Below are positions 11,351 through 22,696 of a stretch of 64,000 bases of DNA, one piece after another. Source of the DNA: Gnetum montanum. Its lineage: Eukaryota; Streptophyta; Gnetopsida; Gnetales; Gnetaceae. Under the pieces are notes generated by a model. That model did not search any database and was not told the origin of the DNA. It was given only the letters and a program-made list of their open reading frames with translations. Made by a program: the position numbers and the translations under genes. The stretch lies in assembly GCA_015680685.1 (NCBI GenBank), contig MNCI01000852.1, positions 282,072 through 346,071 on the forward strand. The letters run 5' to 3'. Numbering within the stretch: the stretch's first letter is position 1; each line of letters opens with the position of its first letter.

Positions 11351-12387
11351 TATAATGCCCTTGTGTAACCACACTTAAAGTGTCCATGGGCACTAGAAGT
11401 GTTAAATGTAATCCACACTGACTCCAAAAAAACACACACATGTAAATATCACCAAAATGAGGTAAGAATTCTATGTTACACATGACACAAGCTACAATTA
11501 CAAAAACAGTAAGATGAGATGAACTAGAGAAAGGGATTGTAGAGGTTGGGACATGAGGTAACTGAACTAGGGCATAGTGAATCCTACGTGTAAAGCATGA
11601 TTAAGGTGTCATTAACCCCTCGTTCCAAGATCAGTACCAAGTCCATTCCTCTAATCAGTGACATCGCATTATTTCATCCCATGATGAGCAACTATGAGAG
11701 TACCATAACAACAAGACATACGATCACTTGGAATTTTATTCAAGGGAGGAGTGATTTTTGTTTTGTGGCACTTCCTCTTTTTTTCTCTTTCTTCTCTTTT
11801 TTTTTTCTCTTTACTAAATCTAGAGAAGCCACCAAACTTCAAGCATGGGTGCATGTCTTTCCAATTAGACCCCCTAGAACAGCATTGGATTTTTGAGTGC
11901 CTCTTTGATTACCCTTACTCCCATTTTTTGTTTGATCTACAAGGATCTTAGTATAACCACGTTGCATGATAACTCTCACAAACGTCACTAAAGAGAATTC
12001 GCAAGTCCCCTTGATGTCACACCCTAATCATTCCCTCTTGGTCCATCCTTCTTCATTCTAGGTACAATGAACACAAAATTAATTTTAAGTTTTAAAAATG
12101 TCAAGAATATCACTGTACCCTCGAACAGAACCTCTTATTTGTAGAGTGGATGAGTGGGTGTAGTGGGCACACTATCCACATAATTCATCACTTGAAACTT
12201 GATAACATAGAACACACCTCAACCAATGATCCACATGTGTGTTTTATTCGTAGACGAGATTACTTACAAAAGCGTAAAATGATAAAAAGACAAAATGATA
12301 AAACAAGAAATTAAAAAGTGAAAAATTGGAAAACAAAAAATTGTAAAATTAAAGAAAATAAAAAGTGATTATTAATCCTGCTTATTA
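11351..12387 (-). other. ATH2 3' noncoding region following gag
   Basis: No coding sequence was recognised. It carries the conserved AAAGACATGCACCCATGC block (11829-11865 region, minus strand), matching ATH1 (17492-17516) and ATH4 (47876-47902), and a GGGTGTGACATCAAGGGG stretch (about 12000-12035) shared with ATH1 and ATH3. It contains a T/C-rich tract at 11764-11815. In pol-bearing relatives this region follows integrase; here it follows gag directly. Confidence 0.65.
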
Positions 12388-14373
12388 CTAGAATGGGGGA
12401 TATCCCCCATAACTAAGTAGTTGAGCATGGTGAGGATTAATAAATAAAGGATGAGAATCCTTGCATGTTGGAAGCATTGGAACTTGGTCATACTTACCCC
12501 ATTGGGGTTCACAAACTTGATTATAGTAAGCATAGTGGGGCAATTTGGAAGATGTGGTTCTTGGGTAAGGACTTGACCCACCATGGTGTTTGTGACCATT
12601 AGATGGTATGCGAGGATCAAGATGTTGCCTCCCATGGCTATGTTCATTGGGCCATATGGTTGTTGGAGTGTTAATCGATGGCCCTGATGAAGTAACATGA
12701 GGCGTTGGGTTCGAAGGTAAGAGTTCACCACAGGGTTGGACTTGTGCTAAGTTGGAGGGTGCAGTGGCCTTGGAATTGTGTTGTCCCTTCTTATGTTCAT
12801 GTTTAAAGAAGGGACGCTTTTGATGTTGCTAAGGCCTCTCACTACTTTTGGTAGTAGTATCACAAGTAACATTCGTGGGTTGTTGCTGTGGTGCAAACAC
12901 CTTAGGAATAGTTGGTGGCAATGTATAAGGAGGGAAAGGATGAGAATGTTGAAAGTGAGGAGAAGTATAGGATACACAAGGTGGTGGTTGTGTTGAGGAC
13001 ATGGGTTGATAGTATTGAGGAGAATGGTATTATGATGAGATAAAGTATGTTGACCCAATTGGGGAAACATGATGTTGAACAAGATAAGCATTTGGATTTG
13101 GATGATATGAAGGGTGTCTCCAGTCTAAGGGTGCCTTCCCCCATGAGTGGGATTGTTGCCACTATGATCAAACACAGTATCTCTATACAAACTTTGGATG
13201 TAGTGTGTTTCCCCAATGCTCATATAGATGTAACAAGATTGGGCATTGGCCCTTGGGGTGATTGTATAGGAAATTGTTGCATTCATGTGTATGATCAGCA
13301 GTTGAGCTCTTATTTTCCTTATCCCTTCTTTCTAATTGTCTACTAATACTTTGTCCTACTTCTTGGGTTGTCAAAAATCTATCTCCAATAATATTGATAA
13401 ATTCTCCATACTTTTGATATGTCCATTCCAACATCTTATTGATCTTTGTCTCAACTTCTTCTAATGATTGTTGTATCAGCAAAGATGGTTCTTTCACCTT
13501 GTGATAGGTTGATTTCTCCTTTTTATGATCATGGACCTTTGTTAAGTTAAGATTTTGGTCCCATTGATGTTTTTCAACACTCTCCCATCTAGCCATTTCT
13601 CCTTCTTCTTTTGCTACCTGCTTAACAAGCTCTTGGACTTGATGGGTTCATAGTTCATATAGTTGACCTTGGGCATACATCCCTAGGGTTTCTCTTTTTG
13701 CATCACAAAGCCCATCAATGATATGGTACATTAGCCTTTCCTCGGAGAACCCATGGCTTTGACAGTTATTTAATAGTGCATAAGATCTTTCTAAGGCCAT
13801 GTCCAAGGGTTCATGTTGTGCTTGTTTCCACTCTTGGATTTGTTTCCTCAAGGCTAATACTCTTACATAGGTTTGATATCTTTTGTTAAAGAGTTCTACC
13901 ATTGTTGGCCAATGTCATATTAAATTTGATTTTAACGATCTATACCATACTTTTGCTTGGCCAATGAGTGTCATAGGGAAGAGCTTAAGTTTTTTCCAAC
14001 CATTATCAATATTTTTCCATGTACAGGGATCGTAGAAGGCTTGTAAATGTTGATGCAAATCTAAGTCATAGCCTCTTGAAAATTTGGGAAAGTTTTTTAC
14101 ATCAAGCCTAGGTAGACAGCTCTCTTTACAATGCCTACGGGAGATTCGAATAGCCTCTTGTATTTGTGTTAGGCTTGTAGTGGCCAATGGGGGTTCATCA
14201 TCATCTCGTAAGTTATGCTTTCTTGTGTTGGGATGACATTGCTTTCATTTATGTTTATAAGAAATCCCCACTTCAAGTTGTGTACTCCAATCTTCATTGT
14301 CATATAGTTCGTTGGTTCTCCAATGAACTTCCTCACTAGGTGTGGCATTATTATAATCTTGCAGAAGAGGCAT
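12388..14373 (-). pseudogene. gag: ATH2 gag: 662 codons in one frame, about eight stops
   Basis: Start MPLLQDYNNATPSEE at 14373 lies shortly after the PBS leader; the frame ends GYPPF with consecutive TAG and TAA at 12390-12385. There is no frameshift over the whole length. About eight in-frame stops are all TGA, TAG or TAA where a C-to-T change from Arg or Gln would explain them. Regions: a short unique N-terminus that lacks the 85-residue N-terminal block of ATH3 and ATH6; the Retrotrans_gag-type domain (HLQAFYDPCTWKNIDNGW, 14187-13648); a Lys-rich segment; the C-X6-H-X4-C-X4-H motif at 13281-13228; a Pro/Gln/His-rich tail. The tandem natural stop and the absence of protease suggest a Gag-only product in the living parent. 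Confidence 0.85.
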
Positions 14374-14497
14374 GGTTGTGAGATTTTGTGTGAATTTATG
14401 TGTGAATTTTTATAATTATTTTTTCTTCCTAAGAGATATATCGTTAATTCCTCTACAGAGACCTTGTGTGATATAACTAATCTAGATAACTAGCACT

Positions 14498-14517
14498 GTC
14501 CCTAGCAACGACACTAA
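14498..14517 (-). other. ATH2 primer binding site (tRNA-Asp type)
   Basis: On the minus strand TTAGTGTCGTTGCTAGGGAC follows the 5' LTR end directly. It differs from the tRNA-Asp complement at a few transition sites. Confidence 0.8.
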
Positions 14518-15341
14518 TGATAAGTGGCGAGGTACCCCCTACACTCAACCATACAAATACGAGTGTTACACGCACAATCCGGTCGAACTCCACAGACGAA
14601 CTAGTTGTGGCATCTAGATAGTTAGCCTTAGGTCACAATTCGTTGTCATCCCACCTGGACTAGTATTATCTTTGTCATGTATGGTTTAGTCCAAAGTGAG
14701 GTGTATGATGGGTTTCTAATCTAATGCTACTCCTGAAGGTAATGAAAAGTAATATTCACTAATCTAAGAGAGAGGGAGTGAGAGAATCTAAACTAGCCTA
14801 AGTGTGATGAGCATCTGTTCCTTGATTATCCATACACATCTTGGACTTTGCGCATGACTACCACTGGGATTACCAAGCGTAGATCCTAGGTACGCTACTG
14901 GGTTACCGAGTAGTCACACTTAAATGCTCATAATCAAGTCGTACTCATTCCACTTTTTAACATGAGTTTAAGGGTGAGAGAGATTAACTAGGAAAGTAGT
15001 AAATAACAATTAATTAAATGATTAATCTAAGTGAATGCTACAATGATGAAGTAATCTCGATCTTTATTACTGGTCATGTGCATGTCCAAGTACATCAAAC
15101 TCAAATAAAGGATGTTGTACAATTACATTCACCACACTGCGGGCATACATGGAGAGGAAAAGGGTTAAGAGAAAGAAATGAAAATACTTAAACTAAAACT
15201 AACTTATTGACTCCTAATCTCTAATATGATTAACTGATCTGTCTACCTCTTATTTATAGATGAGGAGATAGGCTGTGATATCGCATATGCGATATCGCTG
15301 TTGGGCTACGATATCTTGGTCACCCAAATGACGAATCATCA
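14518..15341 (-). repeat. ATH2 5' LTR
   Basis: It aligns with 6659-7510 along its whole length. The U3 palindrome array is shorter here (about three GATATC units against six in the 3' LTR). The TATA box TATAAATA is at 15258-15251. Its outer end at 15341 (TCATCA on the plus strand) meets ATH1 sequence. Confidence 0.92.
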
Positions 15342-15347
15342 TATAAA

Positions 15348-16722
15348 AAAGAGGAGGAGAGTCCACTTTCTAATTAATTTCTAGATGAATTCCTCTTTGT
15401 TAGTGCTATAAATGAACAAGTTCCCATGAACCTAACTAGTATGATGACATTCTCACTTATCTTCTCACTCAGGAGATGCCACAAGAGTTGTACAACAAAA
15501 AGAAACAACAATTTCTTCACTAGGTGAAATGCTTCATGGAGATAATAGACACCTTTATAAGGTCTACTCTGATGGCATGACTTGTTGGTGTGTCCATGAT
15601 GTTGATTATCTATGATTTCTCCAAGATGCTCACGAGGGTCCTGTGGTGGCCACTATGTTGGGAAATGCACAATCATTAAGATCTTGATGGCATGATATTA
15701 TTGGCCAACACTCTTCATGGATGCTTACTAATTTGTTTACTCTTGTGAATTCTACCAATGTGATGGTGCAATGACCACTTATATGGAGGATCCTCAACAG
15801 CAAATCTAACCATTGAAATTCTTCAACATTTGGGGCATTGACTTTATGGGTCCCATTGCACCCATGTCGAATGAAAATGCATACATTATAGTCATTGTTG
15901 ACTATTGTATGAAATGGGTAGAAGCAGTAGCCATCACTAATTGTACATTCTATACAGCTACTTAGTTTGTATAGAAAAATGTTGTAAATAGGTTTGGAGT
16001 GCCATGTGCATTGATTTCTAATAATGGTACTCATTTTACAAGCACCACCTTTCAGAAGCTTATGCAATTCTTGGGGGTAGAACATAAATTAACAACACCC
16101 TACCATCCCAAGCCAACAATTAAGTTGATATTACAAATAAGAAGATAACTAAGATCTTAACAAGAACAATTAGCAAATATAGGAGAGACTAGAGCACTAA
16201 ACTTAATAGTTCCCTTTGGACCTTTCACTCAACATGGAAACTCCCTATAGGCTATTCTCCCTATGAGCTAGTGTATGGAAAACTACCAACTCTTCCTATT
16301 TAGTTCAATCTTGATACACTTTCAATAGCTTATGATCTTGACCTTAACCTTAGTCTAGCATAGAAGGAGAGATTGATCAACCTTAACATGCTAGATGAGA
16401 ATCAATTGGTGGCTCTGTCATTAAATGAAGTGCACAAGGCATTCAACAAGCAATACCATGACCTCAAGATAAGGAAAGTAAAATTTCAACCAGGAGATAA
16501 GGTCTTTTATTGGAATCCCATACATGTGCCATAACAAACTAAATTCCAAATGTTGTGAGAAAGCCCTTACATCATCTATGAAATCTTTTCTTTTGGTACC
16601 ATGTTAATCTACAAACTTGAGAGCCCAAACAAAAAACTATTGGTCAACATGCAACAAGTTAAACCTTTCCATGAGCCCAAAAGAGCTAGTGATCACAACA
16701 CATCCTCAAATGGACAAGCATG
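15348..16722 (+). pseudogene. ATH1 integrase remnant
   Basis: This resumes ATH1 pol after ATH2. The N-terminal (zinc-binding) region is poorly preserved at 15400-15700. The catalytic core is recognisable at about 15815-16140: GIDFMGPIAP, IIVIVDYCMKWVEAVAI, RFGVPCALISNNGTHF, HKLTTPYHPK, giving the first two Asp positions of the D,D35E triad region (the second reads SNNGTHF, so the Asp is Asn). The C-terminal part at 16190-16700 has IGYSPYELVYGKLPTLP, MLDENQLVALSLNEVHKAF and FQPGDKVFYW, as in Athila integrases. Several frameshifts and stops; dead. The clean minus-strand reading at 15630-16085 is only its antisense shadow. Confidence 0.85.
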
Positions 16723-17791
16723 CTCAATATTTTAGATCTCCTCCTTCCATCTCAATTGTGGGGAAGATGGCCATCCATGCTAATCACTCAAGTGGCTCCT
16801 CAGTTTTTCCACTTTTTTGTTTTACACATTTTTGTTTTTACACTTTTTGTTTTATAACATCATTAGTACATTTCCTCTTTCTTACATATTTTATAATTTT
16901 TCTATATTTTACTTTATTTTTTTGAATTTTTTTATGTTTTCTAATATTTTCTTTGTTTTCCTTTATTTCCAAAAGGACATGGTGATGTTGTAGTTGTTTG
17001 CTAATGGTGGTTTGTACTTAATATTATTTGATTGCTAATGTCTAGATTCTATCTTTGAATTTTGATGATTGATAACTAAGACATAATTTCTTTTTCATGG
17101 AACAAGCAATGAGTCCATTTCATTCATCCATCCACAAAACTCTATGGTATTCTTTGTTTTGGAAATATGAGATTCATTTTCTTAATGAAACTTTAATGAA
17201 TTTATGACCGTAGTAGTTTCGAAACTTGGGAAAGATTAAATGGATTGATAAGGATGTGACTTTAAAGGGATTCAATGACCTCCAACATTTCTACCCTCTT
17301 AAGTGCATGAGTATTTTCATGGATTTCTTATCATTCCATTATCAACCAATAACATGAATTCAAATTCTTTGCATGATGTGGTTCCTATTCAAAAATCCAT
17401 AAAAACATAAAATTAGAAAAAAAATGATGAAAATTCAAAGCACAGACCTTAGACACAATAATGGGCTACAAGCATTGGTTATGGGACTATAAAGACATGT
17501 TACCCATGCTTGAAGGTCTTCTCTTACTAAATTCCTTTCTTACATCATGCTTCTCTTTTCTTCTCTTTTAGGAATGGTGATTGATTTGAGGGAATATTCT
17601 TGTCTCTTGAGGGGGTGGACTGGTCTTAGAGTATCGATGCAAAGTCACTGGAAGTGGTTGGTTTTGATCTAGAATAAGGACGTACTTTATTAGGTCATTT
17701 AATCACAAAACCCACAAGGGCCTTCATGTGACTGTGATCTAGAACTCCATTCCTCTCTCTCTCTCTCACATCCACCAATGCTTTCCACCAT
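16723..17791 (+). other. ATH1 3' noncoding region, first part
   Basis: T-rich DNA after integrase. It shares blocks with ATH3 and ATH4: the CACTTTTTGTTTTAC tract (about 16810-16860), GTGACTTTAAAGGGATT (about 17257) and the 17365-17516 block ending GACATGTTACCCATGC. A short (CT)n run is at 17751-17769. No gene seen. ACCAT at 17787-17791 is the left target duplication of ATH3. Confidence 0.7.
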
Positions 17792-18571
17792 TGATGGAAC
17801 GCGATATCGCATGGGCCGTGATATCGCGTATGCGATATCACAATCCGTCGAATAAGAAGCGGCTCTCCATTCTTTCTCCATCTAGATCTAGACCCTTAGT
17901 GAAACTCTGGCAGTTTTACCTCTCCAAAGATAGAATAATTTCCATGTGCCCACAGTAGGAGCTCCAAAGTGAACGGATCTTTATTCGAGCAAATATTGTA
18001 CCTAAACACAAGTTTGTGTACGAAAATAAAGACGAACTGTTGGATAAACCTTGTAGTGCATGGACTAGGCTAAATAGGACTTTAATTGTTGTTATTTATT
18101 GTTCATTGTTTAAATGCTCTATTAGTTAATTAAATCTCTCTCAACCCTTCTCCCATAGTTAAGTGCATTCAGTATGACCACTTCGAGCACGTGCGTTATG
18201 CTTGGTGATCCTAGTAACGAATAGTGTTTGGTAATCAAGGTTGCATTGGTTTAGGGTGTGTACAGTAAGTGGGAAAGGATGTTGATGCTAGGTTAATTAA
18301 GACTTAGTTAGTTAGTTAAAGTTAGTTAATTAGTCTCTTCACCATTTACCTCATTAGCATAGGAGATAAAACATAAAAGATATAAAAATCACATACCTCA
18401 GACTTAACCATACAACCGTGACAAATACAAGTAAGTCTGGGAAGATAACGAACGATTAACCTTAAGTGTTTCATAAGGCATGTAGGCACTTATTCTATGG
18501 AGTTCAACTAGATCGTGTGTGTAACACTCATATTCGTATGGTTGAGTGTAGGGGTACCTTGCCACTCATCA
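17792..18571 (+). repeat. ATH3 5' LTR
   Basis: Starts TGATGGAACGCGATATCGC and ends GCCACTCATCA. Three GATATC palindromes are at 17801-17842. The segment carrying the TATA box in the 3' LTR (TTTCTATAAATAAGAAG) is shortened here to GTCGAATAAGAAG, so this LTR has lost its TATA box. Confidence 0.93.
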
Positions 18572-18591
18572 TTGGCGTCGTTGCTGGGGAC
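18572..18591 (+). other. ATH3 primer binding site (tRNA-Asp)
   Basis: TTGGCGTCGTTGCTGGGGAC matches the tRNA-Asp 3' complement TGGCGCCGTTGCCGGGGA with two transitions. This is the clearest PBS in the window. Confidence 0.88.
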
Positions 18592-18716
18592 TACGTGTTT
18601 GTGCGCTAAGTAGAATGTAGGAAATTATCCACATCATTGGGAGCTTAAATGAACCCCTAGGGTTAATTAAACAAAAAATTATATAACGGTTAATCAGCAC
18701 ACCGAATAAAATAACA

Positions 18717-21240
18717 ATGTCTTCTTCTTATCATAAAAGCACTTCACCACCTAGGGATCACACAAGAGACAGTTAGTGATCTAACACACATAACCAAAAT
18801 CCACCAGTTCCTTAGGAATTTGGTGTGGTGTACATTCATCACAATGAATATGTACCAAATTTTATTTTTATCCTCCATCAGGATGAACAATTGCATTGGC
18901 ATGATTTGCAAGGTAACATAGTGTTACCCCTAGATTGTGCAGTCCCCAACATGCTCCTTCGTGCGCTTGCACAAATAGGCATGACACAGCTATACATTGA
19001 TTACGTTGCATGTGATTACAGCATAAGGGACTACCATCCCACAGAAGCACAACATTCAAGGGACTCGTGGTAGGAGAGCCACCATACATTATTGAAGGGC
19101 AAAGGGGTCCCACATGTCCTAAGCAAAATTGGAGATGGTAAACCAATCATAACAGGTTCTTCATCAAATGATGTTCCCCCTCCTAACAATAGTGAGGAGG
19201 TGGGGTATCATAACCTATGCTCCATAATACACAACCCTGGTTATGATCCCCATTAACACCATGTTCACTAAGGGAACAAAAACACAAGACAAGGATGGGC
19301 ACTTGGATCGTCATCACAATTGGGACCATAGTCACCGAAGAGAAGGTAAGAAACATCGTCATGGCAATGGTTCCCCTTCTTCTTCCCCTTCATTACATCA
19401 TTCACCCTCTTCTTCTACATCAAGACGTAGTCACAAAGAGCATAATGGTGATGATAGGGGTAAGCAACATGAGAGACCTCAACGAGAGAGTTGAGAGCAA
19501 GGATGAGGGCATTCCAGAGAATCCAGGCATAAAATAAGGGAAATTAAGGAACCACGTAGGCATCATAGACGTCATGAGAGAGATGACCATGCCAAACCCC
19601 TACTAGCAACCTAAAGTATGTTAGATATTACAGAGGCTATGAGAATACCTACAAGACATCAAAACGATAGCTGGATCAAGAGATTAGATATGAATAATAT
19701 CCCACACTTCGAAGGGGGATACAATGCTGATCCACAGAATCACTTATAGGCATTCCACGATGCTTGCGCCTTGCAAAATATTGAAAATAAGTGGCAGAAG
19801 TTAAAGTTCTTCCCTAGGACACTCATAAAAGAAGCAGAGAGTTGGTACTAGTCTTTAGATCTGGAAACCATTAGGAGGTGGAGTACAATGCTAGAATTTT
19901 TTAACGATAAATACCAAACGTACTCCAGAGTGTTCAACTTGCATAAGTAGATCCAAGGATGGAAGTAGGGTAATCACGAACCCTTGGATGCTACCATGGG
20001 CCGATACTATGCATTGCTACATCATTGCCCGGGCCATGGTTATGCACAACGAGATCAACTCCGCCACCTCGTAGATGGGCTAAGCCATGAAACTAGGAGA
20101 ACCCTTGGGACATACGTCCAAGGGAGACTATCTAAACTTAGATCCCATGAAATTCATCGATTGTTGGAGCAAGTAGCTAAAGAAGAAGAGGAGCTATGGA
20201 AAAGAGAAAGTGCGGAAGAATATAACTGCGATCCTTCCCTCCAAAAGAAGAAAGTAAGATTTTGCAATGAGGAGGATGAGTCACCACGTGAAGAGTTGGT
20301 GAATTGAAAAACCTTGCTGCTTCAAAAGCTAACAATAGAAGTATCAACTAAGATAGATGAAATATGGAGCTCCTTAGATAGCAAAATTGAAACTATCCTA
20401 AAAATCGTACAGGAGTCTAAGGAGGAACGAAGTAGTGACCATGGTAAGAAAAAGCGAAGAGATTCAAGCCATGCACGTGACAAGGGTAAGGGAAAAATGA
20501 CTATCTCTGATGAGGTTGTGCATTCAGATACAGAAAATGACGGTGGATGTGAGATCTACCAATATCACCATCCTAAGGGATGTTGCCTAGTAATCTCACA
20601 TCTACAAGAGTTTGGGGTGTATGCAATCAACCCAAGACTTAACAGACGGTAGGCACCCTGAAGCTTACCTTATCCCCAAGGTAACTTGAGGCAGTTCCAC
20701 CAACCGTTAACATATTATCCAAGTGGAACTTCACCACAACCTATCAAGAAACACCCACAGTCATGGGGGATACCACTGCCTAGACAACCATACCCTTACC
20801 GGTAACTAGACCCGTATGGCTATTACGTGCAGCAGCCGATTTCTCCAAGTGACTCTATGGGTCACGCAACCCCACAACATCACTACCAAGTTTAGGAGTA
20901 TTTTAGGACTCCTTCTCCTATGGAAGACATACCACACACGTACCATCCTCTGAATCCAACCGTCACTCATACGCCGATAGCTCCACTACCACCCACTCCA
21001 ACAATGCAAGGGGAACTCCCCACTCAACCATAGCAACGTAATGCTACAAGAGCTGTAAATCTTCAACCTACTGCTAGTTCTGACAACTACACAAAGAGAA
21101 TACCTTTCTTCAAAACCAAAAGCCCAAACAAGCTCTCACAACCACAAGCGGTTGAGTTTGTGCGCACTCCTCCAACAAATAAGGCTTCGGAGCTCCCTTA
21201 AAACCAACAATAGGGCTTGACACATACAGTTATGTTAACA
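18717..21240 (+). pseudogene. gag: ATH3 gag, one frameshift and several stops
   Basis: Starts MSSSYHKSTSPPRDH. The first frame runs to about 19240, where CACCATGTTCACT is two bases shorter than the ATH6 equivalent; after this one frame continues through gag into protease. Regions: N-terminal block (HHNEYVPNFIFILHQDEQL, 18840-19070), Ser/His/Arg-rich low-complexity segment (19300-19600), Retrotrans_gag-type domain (19690-20170; HLVDGLSHETRRTLGTYVQG), Lys/Glu-rich segment, C-X6-H-X4-C-X4-H motif at 20548-20601, then a Pro/Gln/Tyr-rich tail (20660-21060). Internal stops such as HL[stop]AFHDAC and WY[stop]SLD sit where ATH6 has Gln, fitting C-to-T decay. Confidence 0.85.
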
Positions 21241-21780
21241 CATACCATTATCAACTGTATAAAGGTGGGCCACCTTCCCAGGAAACTCTCTAACCCTAGA
21301 AGTCCCTTAATCTACCTCCACGTTGCTTGGAACAAACCTTGAAAGGCTCTTCTTGACTTAGGTTCTGGAGTCAACTTAATCTCATGAGAAATGTATAAAG
21401 CCTGGAACCTGCCTCCACTCAAGAAGAGCAATATTCAACTAGAGTTGGCTGACCATTCCATCACCATTCCCTTGGGATTGGTGGAGGACATCATTATCAC
21501 TATGTGTGGTTGGTCATACCTAGCTGATTTCCTAGTGATAGAAGTCAACAGTAACAAAGGGGACTTCCTGATTATAATGGAGAGGGCATGGCTTAGAACC
21601 ATCAATGCATGCCTAGGGATCCATGATATTTCCTTGGAAATATCTAAGGAAAACATTTATGGAAATATCGAGAAGAAGAAAGTTCCATGCATCACATATA
21701 GTGACTCAGAGAGTGATGACATGGAGGAATGCTCAGCATTTCCTGCATGCAACTGGTGTGCCCAAGAAACTCAGATATAA
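21241..21780 (+). pseudogene. ATH3 aspartic protease, nearly intact
   Basis: In frame with gag. Active-site region is LLDLGSGVNLIS (about 21350-21385), where D-L-G stands for the usual D-T/S-G; D-L-G is also what Athila proteases show. One stop follows before EMYKAWNLPPLKK. The 129-residue clean piece 21391-21780 continues with LELADHSITIPLGLVEDI and the second conserved block (FLIIMERAWLRTINA). It ends in an acidic tail. The link to RT is lost at about 21990. Confidence 0.8.
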
Positions 21781-22190
21781 AGGTGCTTGTATGTAGCAAT
21801 CACACAACAAGAGAACACCTAGTGATTGACAGTTGATCAAGAAAGTAGCCCACCAACATGCATGGAACAAACTGGGGGAACAACTCACACCCAAAATGAA
21901 GGCATAGATACATTGGAATATGAGCATCGCCAACTTCCACCACTTAATCTAAGAACATCAATTGGGAAAAGTTGGACACTTCTAAAAAATTCAAATAGAT
22001 GCTCATTACTTTGGATCTCTCTCTTTCAATTCAATCATGGGAGAGATGGCCACCTATCTTGATCATTTGGGGCCCTCAATTCTTTTACATTTTTGTTTTA
22101 CACATTTTTTTTTTGCACATTTTTATTTTCCAAATTTCTTTAGCTTTTCTTATTTTTGTTTTACAACATCATTATACTTTTTCATTTCTT

Positions 22191-22216
22191 GTGTGTGTGT
22201 GTGTGTGTGTGTGTGT
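22191..22216. repeat. (GT)13 microsatellite
   Basis: Uninterrupted GT repeat in the ATH3 3' noncoding region. Confidence 0.97.
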
Positions 22217-22530
22217 TATCCATCTTGTAAGTTTGTCATTTAATAAGTGTTCTTCATGATGGTATGAATTGTTTTCCTATTGATTGCTAATGTTTGCCTT
22301 TTACCTTTAAGTTACGATGTTGATACTAAGGTATGTTTTTTTTGATATGACAGGAAATGAGTCCACTTCATCCATACATCCACAAGCTTCTATGGTCTCT
22401 CTTGGCTTGGAACTGTATAGTCCCTTTTTCAATAATAAGAACTATAACGAATTGGTGACTGGGCATTTCTCAAACTAAGGAAGGACTCAAGGCTTAAAAA
22501 GGGTGTGACTTCAAGGGAACTTGATGCATT

Positions 22531-22696
22531 TGTGTTGGCCATTCTCTTGGATGCTTGGATGCTTTCTTCTTGAGTTTTTCTTATCGCTTCGATGTTACCC
22601 AATTATTAGGAAGCTGAGTNATAATTGGGTAACATCGAAGCGATAAGAAAAACTCAAGAAGAAAGCATCCAAGCATCCAAGAGAATGGCCAACACA
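22531..22696. other. Perfect 76-base inverted repeat bounded by single Ns (probable assembly artefact)
   Basis: 22531-22606 and 22621-22696 are exact reverse complements. Single N bases lie at 22620 and 22697. The surrounding element is several percent diverged elsewhere, so a perfect fold-back with N joints is best read as an assembly or gap-filling error. Confidence 0.85.

Larger units (their letters stand above)
6659..15341 (-). mobile_element. ATH2: minus-strand, pol-less Athila-like element with gag and extra ORF
   Basis: Both LTRs (6659-7510 and 14518-15341) are present, with the tRNA-Asp PBS next to the right LTR and a CGTGGGGGTA polypurine tract next to the left one. It is therefore complete and in minus orientation. 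The inside holds only gag (12388-14373), a noncoding block, an internal promoter and the extra ORF (7675-10464); no RT, RNase H or integrase is present. Flanks are ATAAC (6654-6658) and ATAAA (15343-15347), an imperfect target duplication offset by one base. ATH1 homology continues across the insertion (LRWDN to the integrase N-terminus). LTRs differ by about 9% over 450 bp by eye, mostly transitions. Confidence 0.9.

Noticed and set aside
12747-13216. Minus-strand readings at 12747-13091 and 12902-13216 as genes
   Set aside because: Both are out of frame with gag; the true gag frame with its Pro/Gln tail runs through here with stops only.
15630-16085. 151-codon minus-strand reading
   Set aside because: Antisense to the ATH1 integrase core, which matches the Athila integrase on the plus strand.
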